From: an uncultured Prevotella sp. | GTDB lineage: Bacteria; Bacteroidota; Bacteroidia; Bacteroidales; Bacteroidaceae | NCBI GenBank assembly: GCA_900770025.1 | Contig: CAAGIW010000026.1 | Location: 1-14,488 of the forward strand | Direction of reading: 5' to 3' | DNA length: 14,488 nucleotides | Shown: one piece after another, positions 9,201 through 14,488 of the stretch | Numbering within the stretch: the stretch's first letter is position 1 | How the letters are laid out: each line of letters begins with the position of its first letter | Made by a program: the position numbers and the translations under genes | Notes under the pieces: model-generated | Told to the model about the DNA's origin: nothing | The model's database searches: none | The model's input: the letters and a program-made list of their open reading frames with translations, nothing else

Positions 9201-9816
9201 TGACAGCAAGCAGAAGTATTACATCTCTGCGGTCAAGGATTTGATTCTCAACGAGGTGAATGTAAAGGAACTGAAGTTTGTGGAAGGCAGCGGCATCTTG
9301 GTGAAGCGTGTGAAGTGCAACTTCCGCACGATGGGTAAGAAATATGGCAAGTTGATGAAGAGCGTTGCCCAGCAGATGAATGACCTGTCGCAGGAAGATA
9401 TCAGCTTGTTTGAGACAAACAAAACGATACAGTTGTCTGTAGAGGGCAACAATGTTTCCGTGGATATCGAGGACGTGGAAATTATCAACGAGGATATCCC
9501 CGGATGGTTGGTAAGCAATGAGGGAAATCTGACCGTGGCTCTTGATGTCACCATCTCAGATGACCTGAGAAATGAAGGTATCGCACGTGAAATCATCAAC
9601 AGAATACAGAATATCCGAAAGGATTCCGGGTTGGAGATAACCGATAGGATCCATGTGGTTCTTCATGCAATGGAGGTTGTGCAGAATGCGGTGACTGCCT
9701 ATGAGGATTATATCAAGTCGCAGATTCTGGCCGACAGCATCACGCTTGCAGAGAATGGCGGACAGACAGTAGAAATTGATGAGTTTACTGTAAATATACT
9801 AATCGACAAAGTGTAA
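6253..9816 (+). CDS. ileS: Isoleucyl-tRNA synthetase, eukaryote-like type, altered HIGH motif
   Basis: Cytoplasmic class I synthetase that charges tRNA-Ile. At 1187 residues it is far longer than the E. coli type (about 940) and its segments (GPPSANG, RKAGWDTHGLPVE, SPGAGTGLSSHE, NYPHCWRTDKPVLYY, C-terminal LRNEGIAREIINRIQNIRK) match the eukaryote-like type 2 enzyme. The CP1 editing domain is present: WTTTPWTLPSN from residue 238 and TTEDGTGIVHIAPTFG from 382. The HIGH signature is replaced by Gly-Ile-His-His (residues 56-59, in NGHPGIHHVL), first and third residues swapped; this GXHH form is known from some type 2 IleRS and associated with very strong mupirocin resistance. The KMSKS loop reads KMSKH (738-742). 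The rest of the protein is intact, so it is surely functional. The DksA-like gene follows after 19 bases. Confidence 0.97.
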   Translation: MAKFAEHKQFDLTRVNNEILEQWNGLDIFHKSIDEKDGCPQFIFFEGPPSANGHPGIHHVLARSIKDTFNRYMTMKGYQVRRKAGWDTHGLPVELSVEKELGITKADIDNKESKRYISTADYNRKCRENVMKFTAEWRKLTEQMGYFVDLDHPYITYDNKYIETLWWLLKQLYDKGLLYKGYTIQPYSPGAGTGLSSHELNQPGCYRDVKDTTCTALFEIKSEQPLWGEWGKAYFAAWTTTPWTLPSNTALCVGPKITYAVVQTYNPYTDDKITVVVAESRLSAYFNEKGKETDLDSYKHGDKIVPYRVVKVMTGAELCGMEYKQLMPWVKPCQKLDANAPAYVQQYAEAHADKVFTSESGKDRFVEMADCAFRVIPGDYVTTEDGTGIVHIAPTFGADDAKVAKDAHISPLFLINKKGETRPMVDLEGKYYRMEELDEHFVASCVSCDCYSQYAGEYVKNAYKPEFNVNGKYDEAAAAKAEDLNIVLCMTLKQAGEVLRIEKHVHNYPHCWRTDKPVLYYPLDSWFIRSTAKKDRMVELNKTINWKPESTGSGRFGNWLENLNDWNLSRSRFWGTPLPIWRDEDGEEKCIGSLQELYAEIDKAVSAGVMSSNPLKEKGFVPGDYSQENYDLIDLHRPFVDDIYLVSSKGKVMKRESDLIDVWFDSGSMPYAQIHYPFENKELIDDRIAFPADFINEGVDQTRGWFFTLHAIATMVFDSVAFKNVISTGLVLDAKGNKMSKHVGNVVNPFEMMDKYGADPVRFYMMTNSEPWDNLKFDPEGVDEVKRKFFGTLFNTYSFFSLYANVDGFDYKEADVPLNERPEIDRWILSVLHTLVQNVDKEMQDYDPTRAGRLIEQFVNDDLSNWYVRLNRKRFWGKEMSTDKLSAFQTLYTCLETVAKLLAPFAPFYADRLYLDLQGASHREAHASVHLAAYPQADASFIDEELEMKMCMAQKITSMVLALRRKVNIKVRQPLHEIMIPAVDSKQKYYISAVKDLILNEVNVKELKFVEGSGILVKRVKCNFRTMGKKYGKLMKSVAQQMNDLSQEDISLFETNKTIQLSVEGNNVSVDIEDVEIINEDIPGWLVSNEGNLTVALDVTISDDLRNEGIAREIINRIQNIRKDSGLEITDRIHVVLHAMEVVQNAVTAYEDYIKSQILADSITLAENGGQTVEIDEFTVNILIDKV

Positions 9817-9835
9817 TCATTAAATCCTAACTACT

Positions 9836-10216
9836 ATGGCAGAAAAAGTTCGATATTCAGACGAAGAGCTTCAAGAGTTCAAAACCATCATACATGAGAA
9901 ATTGTCTCTTGCAAAGAGAGATTATGAGCAGATGATGCGTGTGTTGATGAATCAGGACGGCAACGACGTGGATGACACCTCTCCTACATACAAGATACTG
10001 GAAGAGGGCAGTGCCACACAAACCAAGGAAGAGTTGATACAGCTTGCAAGTCGTCAGCAGAAGTTCATACAGGGTTTGGAGGCCGCTTTGGTCAGGATTG
10101 AGAACAAGACCTACGGCATCGACAGAATCACCGGAAAACTGATACCCAAGGAAAGACTGCGCGCTGTGCCTCATGCCACGTTGAGCGTTGAATCCAAACA
10201 GAACCGCAGGCATTAA
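9836..10216 (+). CDS. TraR/DksA-family protein without zinc-finger cysteines
   Basis: A 126-residue protein with the DksA-like architecture: an N-terminal helix (SDEELQEFKTIIHEKL), a coiled-coil hairpin with acidic tip around GNDVDDTSPTY (residues 42-52), a second helix, and a C-terminal globular segment YGIDRITGKLIPKERLRAVP then HATLSVESK. That C-terminal segment aligns by eye with the DksA zinc finger (Y-G-x-C-x-x-T-G ... L-x-x-x-P-x-A-T-L-C-x-x-C), but every cysteine position is changed and the protein has no cysteine at all. DksA proteins bind the RNA polymerase secondary channel and tune transcription with ppGpp; here that role is inferred from the fold. It lies between ileS and lspA, 19 and 10 bases from each, so it is almost certainly part of one transcript. 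Confidence 0.88.
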   Translation: MAEKVRYSDEELQEFKTIIHEKLSLAKRDYEQMMRVLMNQDGNDVDDTSPTYKILEEGSATQTKEELIQLASRQQKFIQGLEAALVRIENKTYGIDRITGKLIPKERLRAVPHATLSVESKQNRRH

Positions 10217-10226
10217 GTACACATTG

Positions 10227-10862
10227 ATGAACGGTAATAAGCAGATTCATTCTTCCAAATGGATTTTCTGTCTGATTGTGTTCCTAATTTTGGTTGTTGA
10301 CCAGACAACCAAAATCTGGATCAAGACACACATGACGCTGCACGAGTGCATAGACATTACAGGTTGGTTCAAGATTTGTTTTGTAGAGAACAATGGAATG
10401 GCTTACGGGATGGAACTGGGCAGCAAGTTGTTGCTCTCGTGCATTAGGGTCATTCTCGTTTCACTGATTGTTGTGTATGTGGTGAGACAAATCAGAACGG
10501 CTGTGCCGAAAGGCTATCTCATCTGTCTTGCCATGATTGTTGGCGGTGCTATCGGCAATATCATCGACGGCGTGTTTTATGGCTTGGTGTTCAGCGAATC
10601 CAACAGTATGTTTGTGGCCGAGTTCGTGCCTTTTGGCACGGGATATGCCCCTGTGCTTATGGGCAAGGTGGTTGATATGCTCTATTTCCCTTTGATAGAA
10701 GCCACTTGGCCCTCTTTTGTTCCCTTTGTGGGCGGACAACCGTTTGTTTTCTTCAGCCCTGTCTTCAATATTGCTGATGCAAACATCTCGGTAGGTGTGT
10801 GCGCCCTTCTGTTGTTCTATCGCAAAAGATTGTCTTCCTTGGTGCAGCAAGGCAATCCATAA
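10227..10862 (+). CDS. lspA: Lipoprotein signal peptidase (signal peptidase II)
   Basis: Inner-membrane aspartic protease that cleaves signal peptides from diacylglyceryl-modified prolipoproteins. The 211-residue protein has four predicted membrane spans and the family motifs: VVDQTTK (23-29), ENNGMAYGM (54-62), GGAIGNIID (106-114) with catalytic Asp114, and FNIADANISVG (180-190) with catalytic Asp184. The two aspartates are 70 residues apart, against about 27 in E. coli LspA, because of an inserted periplasmic segment (about 123-172) rich in Phe, Pro and Gly; long forms are usual in Bacteroidetes. I chose the ATG at 10227 because the upstream ATG at 10188 would add 13 residues overlapping the DksA-like gene. 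It lies in the ileS cluster, as in many bacteria, and precedes a lipoprotein gene that needs it. Confidence 0.96.
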   Translation: MNGNKQIHSSKWIFCLIVFLILVVDQTTKIWIKTHMTLHECIDITGWFKICFVENNGMAYGMELGSKLLLSCIRVILVSLIVVYVVRQIRTAVPKGYLICLAMIVGGAIGNIIDGVFYGLVFSESNSMFVAEFVPFGTGYAPVLMGKVVDMLYFPLIEATWPSFVPFVGGQPFVFFSPVFNIADANISVGVCALLLFYRKRLSSLVQQGNP

Positions 10863-10905
10863 CGCACAGTGTTTCGTCTCATCATCCTGCAAACGCATAT
10901 CGCAC

Positions 10906-11796
10906 ATGTTTATATTCCGTCGCATTTCTCTTGGTTTGTTTCTGGTAGTCATGTGTTTACTGACCGGATGTAAGCCGCAGATTCCGTCTCAATATTTAGA
11001 ACCAGATGAGATGGAAGCCATTCTGTACGATTTTCACGTGATGACCTCCATGACCAGTATTCACTATGACAAAAAGACGGATTACAACAAGCATCTGTAC
11101 ATGACCGAGATACTTGAAAAACATCAGGTGTCGCAGGCGGTGTTCGACAGCTCATTAGTATATTATTGTACGCACGCAGAGCTGCTTAAATCCGTTTATC
11201 AGAACCTTTCCACCCGACTTGAAGAGCAGGTGTTGGCTTTGGGAGCATCCACCGGAGAGATGAACAAGTATTCCGGGTATTCGGAGAGTGGTGACACGGC
11301 CAACATTTGGAAACAGAACACGGAATATATGCTCATTCCGATACCGCCATACAACAGGATTGATTTTCAGATACAGAGCGATTCAATCTTTGCTGCGGGC
11401 GATGTGTTGCAACTCCATTTTATGACTAACTTCGTGTATCAGAGCGGAACGAAGGATGCTGTGATGTATATGGCAGTGACCTATGACAACGACAGTGTGG
11501 CATCCTACAGGAATCAGGTATATATGTCGGGCTTGTCGCAGTTGCGCGTCACCACTGACCATAGGCATAAAATCAAGTCGCTGAAGGGTTTTATCTATTT
11601 GGACAAGGGCAGTGACGATAACAACACCATGAAGCTGATGTTCATCAATGGGGTGCAGCTTATCAGATTCCATCAGAAGAATCGTGCCGTTGTGGAGCCT
11701 AAAGACACCGTTGCGGCCGTATCTCCCGACACCGTCAGAGGAAAGCCTGCTGTCAAAATGATTTCCATCCGTAGAAACTCCCATGACCAGCCGTAG
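10906..11796 (+). CDS. DUF4296-type lipoprotein
   Basis: The 296-residue protein begins MFIFRRISLG, a short hydrophobic stretch and the lipobox LLTGC with Cys22 as the acylated residue. The part after the signal, YLEPDEMEAILYDFHVMTSM with the following helical segment, resembles the DUF4296 domain of Bacteroidetes lipoproteins; function is unknown. The C-terminal half (about 125-270) is rich in alternating hydrophobic and polar residues, suggesting beta structure, and ends in a low-complexity Val/Asp/Pro tail. The ATG at 10906 was preferred to a longer frame starting at 10795, because that would overlap lspA and bury the signal peptide. Position directly after lspA is the usual Bacteroidetes arrangement. 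The last 14 bases overlap the next gene. Confidence 0.87.
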   Translation: MFIFRRISLGLFLVVMCLLTGCKPQIPSQYLEPDEMEAILYDFHVMTSMTSIHYDKKTDYNKHLYMTEILEKHQVSQAVFDSSLVYYCTHAELLKSVYQNLSTRLEEQVLALGASTGEMNKYSGYSESGDTANIWKQNTEYMLIPIPPYNRIDFQIQSDSIFAAGDVLQLHFMTNFVYQSGTKDAVMYMAVTYDNDSVASYRNQVYMSGLSQLRVTTDHRHKIKSLKGFIYLDKGSDDNNTMKLMFINGVQLIRFHQKNRAVVEPKDTVAAVSPDTVRGKPAVKMISIRRNSHDQP

Positions 11797-11998
11797 GAAG
11801 ATAGCATGTCACTGTGTGTCCATCTGCGGCCGACATTACTCCATGATGGTGCTTCATCTGCAGGATGGTTTCGTGTCGTTTGTCAGTTATCTCGACGGAG
11901 AAGAAGCATCTACCGAGTGGCTTTCGGGCACCATCACCCTCTGCAGGGATAGTTATGGCCGGTGGGTCGCTTTCTGGCAGGGGGGGCGGTTGCAGTAA
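11783..11998 (+). CDS. Small hypothetical protein
   Basis: A 71-residue open frame that begins inside the end of the DUF4296 gene (14-base overlap) and stops 41 bases before rsmE. The overlap suggests translational coupling and supports a real gene, as does the lack of another feature filling the 243-base space. The protein has no signal peptide or membrane span. It reads as mixed beta structure with GRHYSMMVLHLQDG, TEWLSGTITLCRD and a Trp/Gly-rich end. It resembles short Prevotella-type hypothetical proteins containing a TEWLxGxI segment, recalled by eye only. No function can be assigned. Confidence 0.6.
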   Translation: MTSRRKIACHCVSICGRHYSMMVLHLQDGFVSFVSYLDGEEASTEWLSGTITLCRDSYGRWVAFWQGGRLQ

Positions 11999-12039
11999 AC
12001 AAACCTCTCATCCAATCACACATATATGCCAAATTGCTT

Positions 12040-12768
12040 ATGAAAGAAATCAGAACCTTTTATGTTCCTCATGCACAAGAGCGGTCAGAACTGCCCGAAG
12101 AAGAGGCATCCCATGCCGTCAAGGTGTTAAGGCTGAGTGCTGAAGACCCAATTGTATTGATTGATGGAGAGGGCAACGTCTATGACGCTGTCATCACCGA
12201 GTGCAGCAAGAAAAGGTGCCATTACAGAATCACGGACAGCATCCGCCATGAAGCCGACAGGTATGCCCTTTTCAATATTGCCATTGCTCCCACCAAGATG
12301 ATGGAAAGGATGGAGTGGTTTGCAGAGAAGGCCACGGAAATAGGCATCAACCGCATCACCTTTCTTGATTGTCAAAATTCAGAGCGGCATGTTGTCAAGA
12401 CCGACAGGGTAGAGCGGATTGTCATCTCTGCCATGAAGCAAAGTCACAAAAGCTACAAGCCCGTGGTGGACGAGATGAAGGGTTTCAGACAATACATGGC
12501 TTCCGGGCTTCCTGGCAAGAAGTACATTGCCCATTGCCATGAAGACATCCCCCGTGAGTATCTGTTTGACGTGTTGAACAGGCAGCCCCCTGTTGAACCT
12601 GCCACAGTTTTCATCGGTCCTGAAGGCGATTTCTCGGTAGAAGAAGTCAAGGCTGCCATCGACAATGGCTTCGTGTCTGTTCATTTGGGCGAATGCAGAT
12701 TGCGAACGGAAACGGCCGCCCTCAGTTCCCTGATGATGATGCACCTCTCTGGCCAGAACGGCCGGTAA
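12040..12768 (+). CDS. rsmE: 16S rRNA (uracil1498-N3)-methyltransferase RsmE
   Basis: SAM-dependent SPOUT-family enzyme that methylates N3 of U1498 in 16S rRNA of the small subunit. The 242-residue protein has the N-terminal PUA-like RNA-binding part (HAVKVLRLSAEDPIVLIDGEG, about 25-45) and the catalytic part with EKATEIGINRI (96-106), ERIVISAMKQSHKSYKP (125-141), IGPEGDFSVEEV (192-203) and LGECRLRTETA (216-226), the last two forming the knotted SAM site. The ATG at 12040 was chosen over an upstream ATG at 11962, which would add 26 unrelated residues and overlap the small hypothetical gene; MKEIRTFYVP is the usual family opening. A short hairpin, CTGGCC-agaac-GGCCGG, spans the stop region (12749-12765), followed about 10 bases on by a T-rich stretch, a weak terminator candidate for the ileS cluster. 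Confidence 0.96.
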   Translation: MKEIRTFYVPHAQERSELPEEEASHAVKVLRLSAEDPIVLIDGEGNVYDAVITECSKKRCHYRITDSIRHEADRYALFNIAIAPTKMMERMEWFAEKATEIGINRITFLDCQNSERHVVKTDRVERIVISAMKQSHKSYKPVVDEMKGFRQYMASGLPGKKYIAHCHEDIPREYLFDVLNRQPPVEPATVFIGPEGDFSVEEVKAAIDNGFVSVHLGECRLRTETAALSSLMMMHLSGQNGR

Positions 12769-12813
12769 GGCATGATTTCTCTTTTTTCTCTGTGAGTTTA
12801 CGATATTTTGTTT

Positions 12814-12821
12814 TACATTTG
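12814..12821 (+). promoter_or_regulatory. -7 box for the permease gene
   Basis: TACATTTG followed by C matches the Bacteroidetes TAnnTTTG box and lies 36 bases before the permease ATG. No TTG is present at the expected -33 distance (only TGTG near 12791-12794), so the call rests on the -7 box and on position. Confidence 0.5.
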
Positions 12822-12857
12822 CAGAAACTATTGATTTAAAAACCTAATTCTACTAAA

Positions 12858-13880
12858 ATGATTCTTATTGACAGTTATCTCGGAGCATTGATGTGTTGCA
12901 TCTATTGCTGTTTGTGTTGGGGCTCGTGGGCAAATACCCAGAAACTTGTAGCCGCACGGAAGTGGAGTTTTGAACTTTTTTACTGGGATTTCACGTTCGG
13001 TCTTTTCCTTACGGCCGCCTTGGGTGCCTTGACTTTGGGAAGCATGGGCAGCGAAGGTGTCACCTTCTTCCAGAATCTTGAGATGATGAACCCTGATTCC
13101 GTGATGTATGCCATGTTGGGTGGCATTGTATGGAACTTCGGAAACATATTCCTTACCGCAGCAATCGCTGTGGCAGGCATGTCGGTGGGCTTCCCCATTG
13201 GCGGTGGATTGGCATGGATTGGTGGCATTGTCTTCAATTACCTGCTGATTGTCATTGCTGGCGAAACCTACCCAGGCAATCAGTGGCTCTTGTGGATAGG
13301 CGTGCTGGTTATCTGCATAGCCATCTATATATGCAGCCAGGCCTACAGCAAGCTTTCCTCTGGCGGGAACAAGCAGGGAGGAGCCACCCGCGGCATTGTG
13401 TTGGCAGTGATAGCCGGTGTGACCATCATGTTCTTCTACGGTTTGGTGGTGAAGTCGCTCGATGCGGAATATGTCAAGGGCGGCACAGGCAGCCTCACTC
13501 CCTACACTGGCGTGTTCTTCTTCGCCTTGGGTGTATTGATAAGCACTCCGCTGTTCAACAGTGTGGCGATGAAGCATCCTGTATGTGGAGAGAAGTTGAC
13601 GATGAAGCACTATTTCTCAGGAGACATGCGTACCCACATCACAGGCATGTTGGGTGGTTTCATCTGGATGAGCGGCATGGTCATCAGTTTCATGGGAGCC
13701 GGTGCTGCAAATCCGGCCATAGCATACGCCTTGAGCAATGCGGCTCCAGTGGTGGCGATGATATGGGGCGTGTTTGTATGGAAAGAGTTTGCGGGGGCTC
13801 CTCATGGCACTTCCAAGCTCATAGCAGCCATGTTCCTGCTGTTTGTCGTGGGATTGGTGCTCATCACCATGTCCAACTAA
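12858..13880 (+). CDS. Multi-span permease of the DMT superfamily (sugar/ureide permease type)
   Basis: A 340-residue inner-membrane protein with about ten hydrophobic spans and short loops. The opening LMCCIYCCLCWGSWANTQKL, the segment FYWDFTFGLFLTA, and the Gly-rich GGIVWNFGNIFLTAAIAVAG and VGFPIGGGLAWIGG stretches resemble the glucose/ribose porter, RhaT and ureide-permease branch of the drug/metabolite transporter superfamily. In Bacteroidetes such proteins are variously annotated as L-rhamnose/proton symporter or DMT permease. The substrate cannot be told from the sequence, and no sugar-catabolism gene is adjacent, so I give no symbol. It has its own -7 box, 89 bases after rsmE, and a strong inverted repeat 24 bases after its stop. 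Start is the first ATG, with the usual short hydrophilic N-terminus. Confidence 0.85.
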   Translation: MILIDSYLGALMCCIYCCLCWGSWANTQKLVAARKWSFELFYWDFTFGLFLTAALGALTLGSMGSEGVTFFQNLEMMNPDSVMYAMLGGIVWNFGNIFLTAAIAVAGMSVGFPIGGGLAWIGGIVFNYLLIVIAGETYPGNQWLLWIGVLVICIAIYICSQAYSKLSSGGNKQGGATRGIVLAVIAGVTIMFFYGLVVKSLDAEYVKGGTGSLTPYTGVFFFALGVLISTPLFNSVAMKHPVCGEKLTMKHYFSGDMRTHITGMLGGFIWMSGMVISFMGAGAANPAIAYALSNAAPVVAMIWGVFVWKEFAGAPHGTSKLIAAMFLLFVVGLVLITMSN

Positions 13881-13903
13881 GCAGGTGATGCCATAATTAC
13901 CCC

Positions 13904-13960
13904 AAACATACATAGAACCACTACTACGCTAATAGGGTAGAAGTGGTTCTACGTATGTTT
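13904..13960 (+). terminator. Long inverted repeat after the permease gene, probable terminator
   Basis: A 22-base arm (13904-13925) and its inverted copy (13939-13960) differ at only two positions, one of which still pairs as G-U in RNA, around a 13-base loop. The core is ACATAC[A/G]TAGAACCACT. The arms begin with AAA and end with TTT, so the distal T-run is short and paired. Position 24 bases after the permease stop suggests termination or 3'-end protection; it is less GC-rich than a typical terminator. A relic of a mobile-element end is the alternative. Confidence 0.5.
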
Positions 13961-14001
13961 GAGTTGATGAATTCTAATTGCTCTAATGTGAGTACCGTTT
14001 T

Positions 14002-14133
14002 GCAAAACTGGCACTTTTGGAACGCAAAATGCACCATTTTGCATTGCAAAACTGGCACTTTTACACCGCAAAACTGGCACTTTTGGAATGCAAAACCGGC
14101 ACTTTTGGAACGCAAAACCGGCACTTTTAGAAA
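14002..14133. repeat. Six tandem 22-bp repeats with internal dyad symmetry
   Basis: Six exact-length 22-bp units run without spacers: 14002, 14024, 14046, 14068, 14090 and 14112 are the unit starts. The consensus core is CAAAACTGGCACTTTTG, preceded by G and followed by GAAC-like bases. Units 1, 3 and 4 are nearly identical in the core; 5 and 6 carry CCGG in place of CTGG; unit 2 diverges to a perfect hairpin GCAAAATG-CAC-CATTTTGC. The core is itself nearly palindromic (CAAAA.TGGCA.TTTTG). The period is close to two helical turns. The absence of spacers rules out CRISPR. The array lies between convergent genes. Confidence 0.93.
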
Positions 14134-14208
14134 TCGCCCCGAATCAAACAAGTTTGACATTGCTCTCCGTTTGTCGTCGGTTGAGCATCGTTGAGAGGCT
14201 TGGCGGGT

Positions 14209-14229
14209 TCTCGTGCTGCGAACACGAGA
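14209..14229. repeat. Small perfect hairpin
   Basis: TCTCGTG and CACGAGA form a perfect 7-bp stem around a 7-base loop. Neither strand has a T-run after it, so it is not a normal intrinsic terminator. The rest of the 481-base gap between the permease and the helix-turn-helix gene shows nothing further that I can support. Confidence 0.4.
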
Positions 14230-14361
14230 CATATATTTGGCTTGTGCAAGAGTTTGAAGATAAAAATGCGGGTAACTATTCAGTTGTTGTGTGAATCAAC
14301 AGGCATTCTCCAAGGAGGTGATGAGGACTAAGGGCTTTAATAACAGCACGAACAAAAAATC

Positions 14362-14488
14362 TCACTCGGCTATATTGATGAGCTTGCAGCCTAATGCCGT
14401 TTCAATCTTAGCAATGGTCTGCATGGTGAAGTTGTGTCTGCCAGTCAACCATTTGGATATTTCCGACTCCCTCTTGTGGAGTTTCTGG
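14362..14488 (-). CDS. XRE-type helix-turn-helix protein, C-terminal fragment
   Basis: The minus strand is open from the right edge to a TGA at 14364-14362 and encodes 41 residues. The visible part (KRESEISKWLTGRHNFTMQ then TIAKIETALGCKLINIAE) is a good match to the recognition half of an XRE/HTH_3 domain: S-E-I-S-K-W-L-x-G as the recognition-helix region, then the T-I-x-K-I-E-x-A-L-G helix. The protein ends right after the domain, as in small regulators and HigA-type antitoxins. The N-terminus and any toxin partner would be beyond position 14488. It is convergent with the permease gene. A run of six T follows the stop on the minus strand, without a clear stem. Confidence 0.8.
   Translation of the reverse strand, partial: QKLHKRESEISKWLTGRHNFTMQTIAKIETALGCKLINIAE

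Noticed and set aside
10795..10905. Upstream extension of the DUF4296 lipoprotein
   Set aside because: It would overlap lspA by 68 bases and place 37 unrelated residues before a well-formed lipoprotein signal peptide.
12828..13610. 260-residue minus-strand frame opposite the permease
   Set aside because: Antisense shadow with His/Gln-rich composition and no recognisable domain.
13130..13888. 252-residue plus-strand frame inside the permease gene
   Set aside because: It is a shadow in another frame of a clear membrane protein; its His/Arg/Trp-rich composition is not protein-like.
14002..14133. CRISPR array
   Set aside because: The units are head-to-tail with no unique spacers and no cas gene is nearby.
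13943..14294. Open frames on both strands through the 22-bp repeats, with repeated peptides such as QNWHFWNAK
   Set aside because: The repeat unit contains no stop in any frame, and 22 is not a multiple of three, so several frames stay open simply because of the repeats. The peptides have no start context or domain, and frames on both strands are equally long.
14312..14488. Plus-strand frame from ATG 14321 preceded by a perfect AAGGAGGTGAT Shine-Dalgarno
   Set aside because: The SD is only two bases from the ATG, Bacteroidetes rarely depend on such sites, and the frame is antisense to a convincing helix-turn-helix protein. The match to the anti-16S sequence is probably chance.

Overview
The window looks like a chromosomal housekeeping segment of a Bacteroidales bacterium, most like Prevotella or a close relative. 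Four things point there: upstream regions carry TAnnTTTG-type -7 boxes; genes generally lack Shine-Dalgarno sequences; the order lspA then a DUF4296 lipoprotein is typical of Bacteroidetes; and the long eukaryote-like IleRS fits. No rRNA, tRNA, insertion sequence, phage gene or CRISPR array was found.

Layout. Positions 1-206 hold no clear gene, only a possible first few codons of a minus-strand gene leaving the left edge. valS (270-2963) and proS (3039-4520) lie on the minus strand, each followed by a terminator-like hairpin. A divergent promoter region (4521-4648) separates proS from plus-strand genes: a glycine-zipper/OmpA lipoprotein (4649-5317) and mtgA, a monofunctional peptidoglycan glycosyltransferase (5336-6040). 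A gap with a good promoter leads to a tight plus-strand run: ileS (6253-9816), a cysteine-free TraR/DksA-like protein (9836-10216), lspA (10227-10862), a DUF4296 lipoprotein (10906-11796), a 71-residue hypothetical protein (11783-11998) and rsmE (12040-12768). A DMT-superfamily sugar/ureide-type permease with its own promoter follows (12858-13880). The last 600 bases hold a long inverted repeat, six 22-bp tandem repeats and, off the right edge on the minus strand, the C-terminus of an XRE-type helix-turn-helix protein.

How the genes fit together. Three aminoacyl-tRNA synthetases (Val, Pro, Ile) lie within 10 kb. The ileS run joins translation (IleRS, 16S rRNA methyltransferase RsmE), a possible stringent-response-type RNA polymerase factor and lipoprotein maturation (LspA with a lipoprotein downstream). 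The OmpA lipoprotein and MtgA both act at the peptidoglycan.

Most notable: the IleRS has its class I HIGH signature rearranged to Gly-Ile-His-His (residues 56-59), the GXHH form that has been linked to extreme mupirocin resistance in type 2 IleRS; the ValRS in the same window keeps a normal HMGH. The second signal is the 22-bp repeat array, whose units have internal dyad symmetry and which has no coding explanation.
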